Shown: piece by piece, positions 51,278-59,399 of the stretch | Layout of the letters: each line of letters opens with the position of its first letter | Numbering within the stretch: position 1 is the first letter of the stretch | From: an uncultured Ellagibacter sp. | Lineage (GTDB): Bacteria > Actinomycetota > Coriobacteriia > Coriobacteriales > Eggerthellaceae | Reading direction: 5' to 3' | Length of the DNA stretch: 64,000 bases | Assembly: GCF_934643285.1 (NCBI RefSeq) | Contig: NZ_CAKUBT010000004.1 | Location: forward strand, 1 to 64,000 | Notes under the pieces: model-generated | Told to the model about the DNA's origin: nothing | The model's database searches: none | What the model saw: only the letters and a program-made list of their open reading frames with translations | Translations under genes and position numbers: made by a program

Positions 51278-51949
51278 ATGCGAGAACTCAGCATCTTCGT
51301 CGACGAGTCGGGAAGCGACGGCCTCTCCGACCGCTACTACCTGCTCACCGTCGTCATGCACGACCAATCCGACAACATCGCGGAGTCGATCAAGGCATAC
51401 GAGGACGCCCTCCGCGCCAAGGGACTCCCGGACATACCTTTCCATGCGTCGCCGCTCATGAACGGCAAGGACCTGTACTCCGGACTCGACCTAAGGACGC
51501 GCAAGATGCTGCTCGGCTCGTTCCGAGTTTTCTTCCGCCACATGCCCGTGAGGTACCACACCTTCGCATACGCGACCAAAAAGTTCGCCTCGCTCGACAA
51601 GCTCGCGGGGGCGATGCGAAGGGACATCGTGAACTTCCTGTTCGACAACCTCTCGGAGCTGCAGGCCTACGATGCGGTCAAGGTCTACTACGACAACGGC
51701 CAGCACTCCATTGCCGAGTCTCTCCACCTCGCAATCGAGTACGCGCTATCGAAAGACGCGGTAGTCTACCGCTCCGCACAGCCCTCCGAGTACCGGCTTT
51801 CGCAGGCGGCGGACTACATCTGCACCATGGAACTCACAGCAATCAAGTACGCGGACCATACAGCTACCGCAACGGACGAAAAGTTCTTCGGCAAGTGGTC
51901 CGATTTCAAGAAGGGCATACTGAAGGAGACGCGCAAGAAGCTCGTATAG
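51278..51949 (+). CDS. DUF3800 domain protein 1
   Basis: 223 residues, one of two paralogues in this island. The DUF3800 signature ELSIFVDESGSDG is at residues 3-15; other conserved points are VKVYYDNGQHS (about 144), RLSQAADYICTMELTAIKY and the basic C-terminus. The family has a predicted RNase-H-like fold with acidic residues (here Asp8 and Glu9, then Asp in YYDNG and QAADY) that could bind metal. It is common in defence islands and mobile regions, with unknown function. ATG at 51278 follows AGGAGAG; the longer frame reads through the terminator hairpin. It is preceded by a small hairpin RNA. Confidence 0.85.
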   Translation: MRELSIFVDESGSDGLSDRYYLLTVVMHDQSDNIAESIKAYEDALRAKGLPDIPFHASPLMNGKDLYSGLDLRTRKMLLGSFRVFFRHMPVRYHTFAYATKKFASLDKLAGAMRRDIVNFLFDNLSELQAYDAVKVYYDNGQHSIAESLHLAIEYALSKDAVVYRSAQPSEYRLSQAADYICTMELTAIKYADHTATATDEKFFGKWSDFKKGILKETRKKLV

Positions 51950-51954
51950 CGGAA

Positions 51955-52038
51955 CGCTGTGCGGGGGGCGACGAGGGGTTGGAGGCGCGCTTCGAGCGAC
52001 GGAAGCTTAAATGCAAACAGAAGCATTGCGGGCATTGA
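51955..52038 (+). pseudogene. 3' remnant of a second yjdF-like gene
   Basis: In frame from about 51955 the sequence encodes LEARFERRKLKCKQKHCGH before a stop at 52036. It is nearly the same as the tail downstream of the yjdF stop (EARFEERKLKRKQKHRGH, ending 52557). It lies directly after the DUF3800 gene and shows that a yjdF copy was duplicated and lost. Confidence 0.7.
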
Positions 52039-52059
52039 TCGGCGCTGATATAGACCTTG

Positions 52060-52090
52060 ATGCGAACGGGGCTACGTCCCCTGTTCGCAT
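52060..52090 (+). other. Hairpin in the yjdF leader
   Basis: ATGCGAAC with GGGG pairs to CCCC, a bulged T and GTTCGCAT around a 6-nt loop, 47 bp before the yjdF-like ATG. It could be a terminator stem of a leader regulator (yjdF riboswitches occur upstream of these genes in Firmicutes), but the aptamer itself was not recognised. Confidence 0.5.
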
Positions 52091-52137
52091 GGTTGTCCCT
52101 TCTCTGCATGGCCATCTACATAAAGGAGGAACCAACC

Positions 52138-52440
52138 ATGCAGATCAGCGTGTCGTCCACCCTGACCGTATATCACGGCGGCCAATTCTGGGTCGGGCTG
52201 GCGGAGCGCTTCGAGGAAGGCAGATACGGCGCCGCCCGCATCGTCTTCGGCGCGGAGCCGTCCGATGAGGAGATCCTGCAATTCATCGTCAGCAAATGGG
52301 AGAGGCTCTCGTTCTTCGGTGACGAGCCGACCGAGGTGAACAAGCTGGCGAGAAACCCCAAGCGGCGCGTTCGCGAGGCGTCGAAGGCCCTCAGGCAGCG
52401 GGCGATGAGCACCAAGGCGCAACAGGTGCTCGCAAGTTAA
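52138..52440 (+). CDS. yjdF: YjdF-family protein (DUF2992), prematurely stopped
   Basis: 100 residues up to a TAA. The domain opens SSTLTVYHGGQFWVGLAERFEEGRYGAARIVFG, split around the typical YjdF glycines, then EILQFIVSKWERLSFF. Relatives are about 140 residues with a basic Lys/Arg tail ending HRGH. Here the TAA at 52438-52440 cuts that tail, yet the same frame continues for 38 codons to a perfect family ending (KLKRKQKHRGH, stop 52555-52557). A single G to T change (GAA to TAA) would explain it. Ribosome site AAAGGAGGAACCAACC. Function of the family is unknown; expression in Bacillus is tied to an azaaromatic-binding riboswitch. Confidence 0.8.
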   Translation: MQISVSSTLTVYHGGQFWVGLAERFEEGRYGAARIVFGAEPSDEEILQFIVSKWERLSFFGDEPTEVNKLARNPKRRVREASKALRQRAMSTKAQQVLAS

Positions 52441-52557
52441 CGTGAGACAATGAAGCGGGCGTCGGCTCGCGCAAGAAGCCGACGCCGCGCGGATGAGGCG
52501 GAGGCGCGCTTCGAAGAGCGAAAGCTGAAACGTAAGCAGAAGCATCGCGGACATTGA
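52441..52557 (+). pseudogene. Detached in-frame 3' tail of yjdF
   Basis: 38 codons in the same frame as the upstream gene, separated from it only by TAA. Encodes the Arg/Lys-rich ending of the family. It shows that the upstream stop is recent or read through. Confidence 0.7.
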
Positions 52558-52578
52558 TTGGCGCCGACCCATATGCAG

Positions 52579-52614
52579 CAGCAGGCGTAGCTTCAATTGA
52601 AACTACGCCTGCTG
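52579..52614. terminator. Long hairpin between yjdF and the hydrolase pseudogene
   Basis: 12-bp perfect outer stem CAGCAGGCGTAG/CTACGCCTGCTG enclosing a palindromic centre TTCAATTGAA. It lies between two convergent genes and probably ends both. Confidence 0.75.
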
Positions 52615-52716
52615 TCTGGTGCTATAACATTGCATCGAACAGCTGCTCTTCTCCCACTCGATAGCTCTAGTTTTGAGGCCCGTCATTCCAGTTGCCCCAG
52701 CTTTCCGCGCCCTTTC

Positions 52717-53615
52717 TCACGTACAAAACGCCCCCGCTCGCGTTGTCCAGCGGCAGAACGGCAGCTCCGGGAGCCCACCCGTCTCAATCACGTGCGCGAG
52801 CATGGCGGCAAAGCCCTGCGGATCGTCGATTTGGAACTGCATGTGGTTGTGGCCCTCGAATATCGGGAAGTTTCCCTTGGGCCAAGCCTCCATAACGGCA
52901 GCTCGATATTTGAAATGGTCCTCCACCGATCCGAATTCCCAAAACGTGCGACTCTGAAGGGTTGCCGGCAGCATGGGAAACGACGCGTCCACGAGGCTAT
53001 CGGCCATCTGGCTTCGCATATTCGCCAATGTGAGCCTGCGGCCCGCCTCGACGAAGTACGGGCGGATGGCCTCATCGTCGCACCACATGATATGCCTGAG
53101 CGTGGCGCCGCGGGTCCAATACAGGCTCTTTACGGCCAGGTACAGCAACGGCGCCATGGCAGCTCGCGTCCCGGCGCCTATCTGCGCGAACTGGCCCCAT
53201 CGAAAAAGACGTGATCCGCCGGCACCGCGCCGCGGGCGAGAAACGCCATCCCCAGATCGGCGCCGATAGAGGAGGCGACTACGAGCGCCAGACGGCCAAC
53301 CCCATGCCCGCGAAGGAACTCCTCGACCTGGCGCGCCTCGTCTGCTCGACCCGCATAGCGCTGGTCCCCGCAATAGACCGTCGACGTCGGCATGACGCAA
53401 TAGTACCGATCCGCCAAGTGCCCCGACACGCGCTCGCTGCTTTCGCCCACGACGCCCATGGCATGGAAAAACAGGATTGCGGGGTTTGCCGGGTCCCCGA
53501 GAGTCGAAAAGCGCACGATATGCCTCCACAAGTTAGCCGTTGCAAACTGTTTAGCACATGAGCCGTGCTTCTCCCCGCCGATGGCGCACCTTTCACCATA
53601 TGCATATACCGGCAT
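52717..53615 (-). pseudogene. Alpha/beta hydrolase split by a frameshift
   Basis: Two minus frames together make one alpha/beta hydrolase of about 300 residues. The 5' part (53615 to about 53199) reads NPAILFFHAMGVVGESSERV, ADRYYCVMPTSTVYCG and LVVASSIGADLGMAF, where the nucleophile elbow (usually GxSxG) is ASSIG, ending DHVFFDG. The 3' part (about 53199 to 52717) continues GQFAQIGAG, then VEDHFKYRAAVMEAW and IFEGHNHMQFQIDDP with the catalytic His. The frames join in a run of four G at 53195-53198: one G too few. Either a real inactivating slip or a sequencing error. Substrate unknown; start uncertain. Confidence 0.75.
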
Positions 53616-53832
53616 TCCCGAGATCGGCAACGACTGGGCTTTGCGGGCTCTCAACGATCAGATTTGTGAGTTGCACACGTCTTGCTACGGGCTCGACTCG
53701 CACGACCAGCCTTGTTGGCTGCATATCCAAGCCATCCCGATGCGCTCATTATGGCCTTCGGCCGCTCCGCTTGCGATTGATATGGCGACCGGGGGCGAGG
53801 TCCACCGGTGTATAGCTTGCAAGGGCCGTTCT
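53616..53832. other. 217-bp gap between hydrolase pseudogene and DUF3800 gene 2
   Basis: No supported gene on either strand; overlapping frames lack any family pattern or ribosome site. No clear hairpin or repeat was seen. Confidence 0.5.
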
Positions 53833-54507
53833 CTAAATAGCCTTTCGCCTTGCCTGCTTGAGCCAATTCTTCTTAAAGGGGCCGATTCCGCCGAAGAACT
53901 TGTTGTAGGTTTCTCCATCTTCCTTCGCAGCGTATTTGACGGCGGCAAGCTCGATCGTGCATAGGTAGTCCGCGGCCTGTTCGAGCCGATAGTCGGTCAT
54001 CGATGTCTTGCGGCGCTCCAAGACGCCCTTGGAGAGGGCGAACCCGAAGGACCGGTCGAGGGCCTTCTTGACGATGTCCTGGCCGTTGTCGTAGTAGACC
54101 TTCACGTCGTCGAACGCCTGAAAGGAGTCGAGGTGGTCGAACAGGAGCCCGGAGATGTCCCGCTTCATGCGGGCGGTGAGCTTCGCGAGGTCGTCGAACT
54201 CGCTTCTTCGGTATGCGAACGTCGCGTACTTGATGGGGGGCCTCTGCACGAGGACGTTGAACGAGCAGAGCATCTTCTTCCGCTGCTCAAGGGGCATTCC
54301 TCGGTAAGGCCCATGGCCGTTCAGCGGCGGCTCGGAATGAAACGGTATGTTCGGCAGATTGGACCTGAGGAGGGACTCCTCGTAGCGCGCAACTTTGTCG
54401 GATATGGAATCGGCCTGGTCGTGGATCACGAGCGTGAGCAAGTAGTAGCGTGCTTTCCCGCCGTGGTCTCCGCTCTCGTCGACGAATACGCTCAGGTCTC
54501 GCGCCAA
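53833..54507 (-). CDS. DUF3800 domain protein 2
   Basis: 224 residues, paralogue of the protein at 51.3 kb. Matching blocks are LSVFVDESGDHG near the start, YYLLTLVIHDQADSI, NLPNIPFHSEPPLNG, FQAFDDVKVYYDNGQD and RLEQAADYLCTIELAAVKYA; overall identity is moderate, about 45 percent by eye. The likely start is TTG at 54507, with AGAGG seven bases upstream; a frame reaching 54555 would read through the terminator hairpin. The gene faces the opposite way from paralogue 1, with its own copy of the small hairpin RNA just upstream. RNase-H-like fold is predicted for the family. Confidence 0.84.
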   Translation of the reverse strand: MARDLSVFVDESGDHGGKARYYLLTLVIHDQADSISDKVARYEESLLRSNLPNIPFHSEPPLNGHGPYRGMPLEQRKKMLCSFNVLVQRPPIKYATFAYRRSEFDDLAKLTARMKRDISGLLFDHLDSFQAFDDVKVYYDNGQDIVKKALDRSFGFALSKGVLERRKTSMTDYRLEQAADYLCTIELAAVKYAAKEDGETYNKFFGGIGPFKKNWLKQARRKAI

Positions 54508-54526
54508 TAAAATACCTCTAAATAGA

Positions 54527-54580
54527 ACAAAAGCCGGGGGATAAGCCCCCGGCACTTGGAGGTAGCCGAAACGGCCACCA
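54527..54580 (-). ncRNA. Leader/small RNA 2 before DUF3800 gene 2
   Basis: On the minus strand: TATATA near 54591-54586, then a perfect 8-bp stem GGUGGCCG-UUU-CGGCUACC (54579-54561, one G-U), linker UCCAAGU, terminator stem GCCGGGGG/CCCCCGGC (54553-54533) and UUUUGUU. Same layout, linker and terminator as RNA 1, while the first stem differs but still pairs. Confidence 0.7.
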
Positions 54581-54730
54581 AAGTCTATATACCACGTCTC
54601 TGATGGCTTTTCCAGAACCGCTCAGACAATCGCGCGAACCGATCCCTGATCACACTCGTTTTCGTTGAGACGGCGAGATTCTTTACTCCCTATTAACCGC
54701 CTGGGGAAACGCCGTACGGAGACTGCAAAA

Positions 54731-55171
54731 ATGCCCATTGAGTTCGATTTGAGTTTCACGAGCCCGAAACGGCTCCCTTTCGCCCTCGGGGACAAAACCG
54801 CACGCCCACTCACTTGGAATAATCTCTATCCCAAGCTTGTGCTTAATCGGTGCGGCGCAATATCAACCGACACCATGCATAGGATGAAATTCAAGGATGG
54901 TATTGGCCCGGAGCTTGCAATTATCGCCTATTACAACAGCATTGCGTTCGCATTCACGGAGCTTTACGGCAGAAGCTATGGGGGCGGTGTGCTTGAGATT
55001 CTGCCCAAGGAAGTTGGCAATATCTATGTTCTCAATACCGATCTATTGAACATTAATCCCGAGCTAAATAGAAACGTTATCAGCGTAATTGACGGAGTAG
55101 TAAGAAATGGGCGCAATATCGACGAAGCGTTGGATTACATTGATGCAAAGATACTCGTTGGTGTACTCTGA
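54731..55171 (+). pseudogene. C-terminal fragment of a DNA adenine methyltransferase
   Basis: 146 residues from the first suitable ATG. LTWNNLYPKLVLNRCGAIS, split by typical spacing, IAYYNSIAFAFTELYGRSYGGGVLEILPKE and NIYVLN match the very end of N6-adenine DNA methyltransferases of the type I/IIG class, where NSxxxFxxxEIxGRSYGGGVLEL closes the protein. The SAM motif and catalytic NPPY would lie upstream but are absent, because the DUF3800 RNA region intervenes. It is adjacent to mcrB and may be the rest of a modification gene that once belonged to a restriction locus. Confidence 0.7.
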
Positions 55172-55265
55172 TTCGATGAAGATACCTGTCGCGCATGTAG
55201 ACGCATATGGAAAGACTTTGAAAGCAAGGCGCCTCGGCAGAGGCACAAGATAGGCAGTGACTATA

Positions 55266-57446
55266 ATGACCGGCACAAAATTTACTTGGATTAGCTTTTA
55301 TAAAGAGTTATCTGACAAGCTGCTGACCTATCGAGACAGGCGCGACGATCTGATAAACAAGCTAGCAACTGTCTATGAATCGATCGGGATGAGTCTCCCT
55401 AAGCTTGAGGCAGATGAGCTCCAAGACATCGATCCGTTCACCGTCTTCGGCCTCTTCAACAAGGGCATCAAAGACGCAAACCGGAAGAAGATCGTCGCCG
55501 GCATCGCCGAGGCATTCGACGTCAGGGCAGACCAGCCCACGGATTTCGAGGGCATCCCCGTGCTCAACAACCTTAACGCGACCTTCTATGCCTTCTCCGA
55601 CGACGACCGGCGCGGCGAGAATGACATCGACAACCTTTGGCACGTTTTCGAGGCCGAACTTGCACTGGCCGCCGACGACAACGAGGAAACCCGGAAGGCC
55701 TTCGTCGAGGCATTCGATGCCACCGTCATCCAGTTCACACTTGGCTGGAAGCTCACCATGGGCCTCTACTGGGCGAGGCCCTACAACTTCATCAGCCTGG
55801 ACTCGCGCAACCGCTGGTTCATGGCCGACGCGGCAAAGGCTGGCTCCACCATTGCCAGCATAGTACCAAAGGAGAAGGGCTCGCCGATTCACGACGGAGA
55901 GCGCTATCTCGCAATTTGCGATGCTGTCAAATCAGAGTTCGGAAGCAACGAATGCCCGTACACAGACTTCCCCTCACTGACGGCTGCCGCCTTCGTGGAG
56001 TCTGAGCGCGTCAACCGTGAGAGGAAGGTCGCCGAGAAGGCTGCAGCCGAGAAGGCGGAAGAAAATTCCCTTGGAGACGAGGGGGTCAAGACCACACATT
56101 ACTGGACCTACTCCCCGGGAGACGGTGCCGCGAAGTGGGATGACTTCTACGCACGTGGCGTAATGGGCGTCGGCTGGAGCAAGCTCGGCAACGTCGAGAA
56201 ATACGCCAGCAAGGAAGATATCCGCAAGGACCTGCGCACCCTGTACAGCAGCAAGTACTCGCAGAAGAACTCCGCGCTTGCGCTCTGGCAGTTCTCGCGC
56301 GAGATCAAGCCGGGCGACGTTGTCTTTGCTAAGCGGGGCCGCAGCGTGATTATTGGTCGCGGCATCGTCGAGGGGGATTACCAATTCGACGAAAATGGCG
56401 ACTCCTATCCGAACATCCGCAGGGTACGCTGGACGAACAGAGGAGAGCGGCAAACGGAAGACCTCCTTGCCATGAAGACCCTGACGGACATCACCGCCTA
56501 TCCCGACCTCGTTGAGAAGCTCAACTCGTTCTTCGAGGACGAGGGCGGCGAAGTCGAGGAAGACACGGAGGAGGTTGAATACCCAGCGTACACGTCCGAG
56601 GACTTCCTCTCGGAGGTCTACATGGACGGCGAGCGCTACAGGACCCTCATCAACGTCCTGCGCGCGAAGAAGAACATCATCCTGCAGGGTGCCCCAGGCG
56701 TAGGCAAGACCTTCGCCGCAAAGCGCCTAGCCTACTCCATGATGGGCGTGAAGGACGCCAAGCGTGTGATGATGGTGCAGTTCCACCAGAGCTACAGCTA
56801 CGAAGACTTCATAGAGGGGTTCCGCCCGAACGCGCAGGGCTTCGACCTCGAAAAGGGCGCGTTCTACAACTTCTGCAAGAATGCGAAGGACGATTCTGAC
56901 AACGACTACTTCTTCATCATCGACGAAATCAACCGTGGCAACCTCTCGAAGATCTTCGGCGAGCTGTTCATGCTCATCGAGAACGACAAGCGCGGGCCCA
57001 GGAACACGCTGCAGCTCCTCTACTCGCACGAGCTGTTCTACGTCCCGAGCAACGTATACCTCATTGGCATGATGAACACAGCGGACCGCTCGCTCGCCAT
57101 GCTCGACTACGCCCTGCGCCGCCGCTTCGCGTTCTTCGACCTCCGTCCCGCCTTCGACGCGGAGAACTTCATCGCCTATCAGGAGGGACTTGCCAGTGAG
57201 AAGTTCGATAGGCTCATCTCCTGCGTCGTGAAGCTGAACGAGGCGATCGCGTCCGACGAGTCGCTGGGAGACGGCTTCTGCATCGGCCATAGCTACTTCT
57301 GCCGCATGTCCCCGGACGACGTGACGGACGATAAGCTCTCGGCAATCGTCAACTACGAGCTCGTGCCGATGTTGCGCGAGTACTGGTTCGACGAGCCCAC
57401 CAAGGTCGACGAGTGGGCCGGCAAGTTGCGCAGGTCAATCCGGTGA
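55266..57446 (+). CDS. mcrB: McrB-like AAA GTPase of a McrBC restriction system
   Basis: 726 residues. The C-terminal AAA domain has Walker A GAPGVGKTF (about 475-483), Walker B FFIIDEINRGN (about 558) and the McrB signature MMNTADRSLAMLDYALRRRF, which fits the GTP-using branch. The N-terminal 280 residues are helical and unassigned. Residues about 285-410 (YWTYSPGDGAAKWDDFYARGVMGVGW to VIIGRGIVEGDY) resemble an EVE/PUA-like fold that reads modified bases in such systems. McrBC cuts DNA carrying modified cytosine. ATG 55266 or GTG 55257 could be the start. It overlaps mcrC by 4 bp. Confidence 0.9.
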   Translation: MTGTKFTWISFYKELSDKLLTYRDRRDDLINKLATVYESIGMSLPKLEADELQDIDPFTVFGLFNKGIKDANRKKIVAGIAEAFDVRADQPTDFEGIPVLNNLNATFYAFSDDDRRGENDIDNLWHVFEAELALAADDNEETRKAFVEAFDATVIQFTLGWKLTMGLYWARPYNFISLDSRNRWFMADAAKAGSTIASIVPKEKGSPIHDGERYLAICDAVKSEFGSNECPYTDFPSLTAAAFVESERVNRERKVAEKAAAEKAEENSLGDEGVKTTHYWTYSPGDGAAKWDDFYARGVMGVGWSKLGNVEKYASKEDIRKDLRTLYSSKYSQKNSALALWQFSREIKPGDVVFAKRGRSVIIGRGIVEGDYQFDENGDSYPNIRRVRWTNRGERQTEDLLAMKTLTDITAYPDLVEKLNSFFEDEGGEVEEDTEEVEYPAYTSEDFLSEVYMDGERYRTLINVLRAKKNIILQGAPGVGKTFAAKRLAYSMMGVKDAKRVMMVQFHQSYSYEDFIEGFRPNAQGFDLEKGAFYNFCKNAKDDSDNDYFFIIDEINRGNLSKIFGELFMLIENDKRGPRNTLQLLYSHELFYVPSNVYLIGMMNTADRSLAMLDYALRRRFAFFDLRPAFDAENFIAYQEGLASEKFDRLISCVVKLNEAIASDESLGDGFCIGHSYFCRMSPDDVTDDKLSAIVNYELVPMLREYWFDEPTKVDEWAGKLRRSIR

Positions 57447-58498
57447 TCCGGATACAGAACATCTACCACATGCTCGCCTATGCGTTCCAGACGCTGCAAG
57501 GGCAGGGCTACCGCGACATCGCAGCCGAAGAGTTCGACAACACCGCCGATCTCCTCGCCGAGATACTGTCACGGGGCGTGAGCCTGCAGCTCAAGCGCGG
57601 CCTTGGCCGAGAGTACATCGACCGCAAGGATATACTCTCATCACCGAGGGGCAAGATTGAGCTGTCCGAGTCCTTGAAGATGCGCTCGATTCTGCGCAGG
57701 CAGCTGGTTTGTAGCTACGACGAGTTCAGCACGAACACGCGCATGAACCGCATCCTCAAGGCGACGATCATGCTCTTGATTCGCTCGGACATCGACAAGG
57801 CGCGCAAGAAGACACTTAGACGGCTGCTTCCGTACTTCGTGGACGTGGAAGACGTGAACCTTTCGGGCGAAGACTGGCACATGCGCTTCGACCGGAACAA
57901 CCAGACTTATCGCATGCTCACGAACGTGTGCTGGCTGGTCGTGAAGGGCCTTCTCCAGACGCGGGAGAGCGGGAGTCTCTGCATGATGGACTTCCTCGAC
58001 GAGCAGCGAATGAGCCACCTGTACGAGAAGTTCATCCTCGAGTACTATAGACGTGAGCACCCAGAGCTTTCCGCGGGGGCGCCGTACATCAGCTGGGCGC
58101 TCGACGACGGCTTCGACGATATGCTCCCCGCCATGCACACCGACATAACGCTCACACGGGGCAGGACCGTCCTCATCATCGACGCAAAGTACTACAGTCA
58201 CACGACGCAACAGCAGTTCGACAAGCAAAGCGTCCACTCCGGCAACCTGTACCAGATCTTTACCTACGTGAAGAACAAGGAAGCGGAGCTCGCCAGCACT
58301 CACGAGCAGCATAGCGTGTCGGGCATGCTGCTCTACGCCAAGACCGACGAAGACGTGCAGCCTGATGGTGCGTATCAGATGAGCGGTAACCAGATAAGCG
58401 TGAGGACATTGGACCTGAACCAGCCCTTCGAGACAATACGTTCGCAGCTCGACGGTATTGCTGAAGCTCATTTCTCAAAAGAGGCGGCTTATGTTTGA
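57443..58498 (+). CDS. mcrC: McrC-like nuclease subunit
   Basis: 351 residues, the endonuclease partner of McrB. The N-terminus (IQNIYHMLAYAFQTLQG, then LSRGVSLQLKRGL) is typical of the 5-methylcytosine-specific McrC family. The PD-(D/E)XK site is in MHTDITLTRGRTVLIIDAKYY (two pieces, about 232-252: Asp, then Asp-x-Lys). GTG at 57443 overlaps the mcrB stop as GTGA, indicating tight coupling; the frame extends upstream in the mcrB reading frame zone and was trimmed. A further small gene follows with an 8-bp overlap. Confidence 0.9.
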   Translation: MIRIQNIYHMLAYAFQTLQGQGYRDIAAEEFDNTADLLAEILSRGVSLQLKRGLGREYIDRKDILSSPRGKIELSESLKMRSILRRQLVCSYDEFSTNTRMNRILKATIMLLIRSDIDKARKKTLRRLLPYFVDVEDVNLSGEDWHMRFDRNNQTYRMLTNVCWLVVKGLLQTRESGSLCMMDFLDEQRMSHLYEKFILEYYRREHPELSAGAPYISWALDDGFDDMLPAMHTDITLTRGRTVLIIDAKYYSHTTQQQFDKQSVHSGNLYQIFTYVKNKEAELASTHEQHSVSGMLLYAKTDEDVQPDGAYQMSGNQISVRTLDLNQPFETIRSQLDGIAEAHFSKEAAYV

Positions 58499-58928
58499 GA
58501 GCCTGACAAAACATCTGCCTGCGATTGAGAATGCCGAGGGATTTGGCAAATGGGTTGTAGACCGAGAGAGCAAGGGCACCATGAACGGTCCAATCAAGAT
58601 GCCCTACGTGAATTACGGAACGACGGTTGCTGACGTTGAACAGGCAATCTACGACTTCGTCGACGAGCATCCCGAGTACGAGCTCACGCATTACCGCGAC
58701 ATACTTGAACGCAACGGACTCGAGTGGGACAGCCCAGCAATGTCTGGGACAGATGCATCGGAACTCGACGGCCAGGCGGTGATGGCGCTTCTGCTCGGAG
58801 CCGTGAGAGCAGAACGCTTCTGCAATGGAGCACTGCTTGGCTTCTTTGGGGACGGGAGCATGAGACGCTGGCTGTTGAGGTTGAAAGAGATTGACGGGCG
58901 AGACGGGAATGAAGTGCGACATGAATAA
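58491..58928 (+). CDS. DUF6508-like protein downstream of mcrC
   Basis: 145 residues, resembling the DUF6508 family: SLTKHLPAIENAEGFGKWVV, MPYVNYGTTVADVEQAIYDF and ERFCNGALLGFFGDGSMRRWLLRL. Many members occur in varied contexts and have no assigned activity. Its ATG overlaps the mcrC stop by 8 bp and has GAGGCGG upstream, so it is co-translated with McrBC and may be an accessory to the restriction locus. Confidence in the family is moderate. Confidence 0.72.
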   Translation: MFESLTKHLPAIENAEGFGKWVVDRESKGTMNGPIKMPYVNYGTTVADVEQAIYDFVDEHPEYELTHYRDILERNGLEWDSPAMSGTDASELDGQAVMALLLGAVRAERFCNGALLGFFGDGSMRRWLLRLKEIDGRDGNEVRHE

Positions 58929-59399
58929 AGATGACGCCATCGCGAAGCCTGAACGTACAAAATCGTGATGCTGTGAGTAGTTCTTACTGTGTCTCTCGCC
59001 ATCTCCAAAACCACCTTTCGAAAAGTGGTGCAACAGAATCGGGGGCTTCGTCCTGTTGCACCATTCTTCCACCGAACTTCGCAAAAAAGAAGCCCTTCAC
59101 AGGAACGTGAGGGGCTTCTACCTGCTGCTTTGTGTTTCGCTACCTTTTTCCCGCTACTCCCACTCAGTGACTAATGCAGTCCGAGTGTTGTCAATGCGTG
59201 CCGCATCATACCGCCTAAGTGCTGATTCGTGCGCAATTTGGGCGAATCAACCCCTTGATTCGCGGTTTTGGGAATGACTCAATTGATTTGCGAAACCGCA
59301 GCTCGCTCCTTTAATCACTCCCAGGTTTCCGCCGGGGTTCGTAGCGGGTGGCTTGAAAAGGGGTGATTCGGGGACGCGCGGACTCGGCAGGCGGATCCG
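58929..59399. other. 471-bp gap at the right side of the McrBC genes
   Basis: No gene supported. It holds two hairpins: TGGTGCAACAG/CTGTTGCACCA (59026-59063) and AGAAGCCC...GGGCTTCT (59088-59119). CTCCCACTCAGTGAC at 59157 resembles the start of the repeat at 49307 and 52651. The rest shows nothing recognisable. Confidence 0.6.
59026..59063. terminator. Hairpin after the McrBC genes
   Basis: An 11-bp perfect stem with a 16-nt loop; a second terminator-like hairpin follows at 59088-59119. Either could end the McrBC transcript. Confidence 0.55.

Noticed and set aside
50835..51278. 147-codon minus frame across the right end of the IS element
   Set aside because: It crosses the IS end, the small RNA and its terminator, and shows no family pattern.
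53458..53964. 168-codon plus frame over the hydrolase/DUF3800 gap
   Set aside because: No start signal, antisense to two recognisable genes at its ends, no motif.
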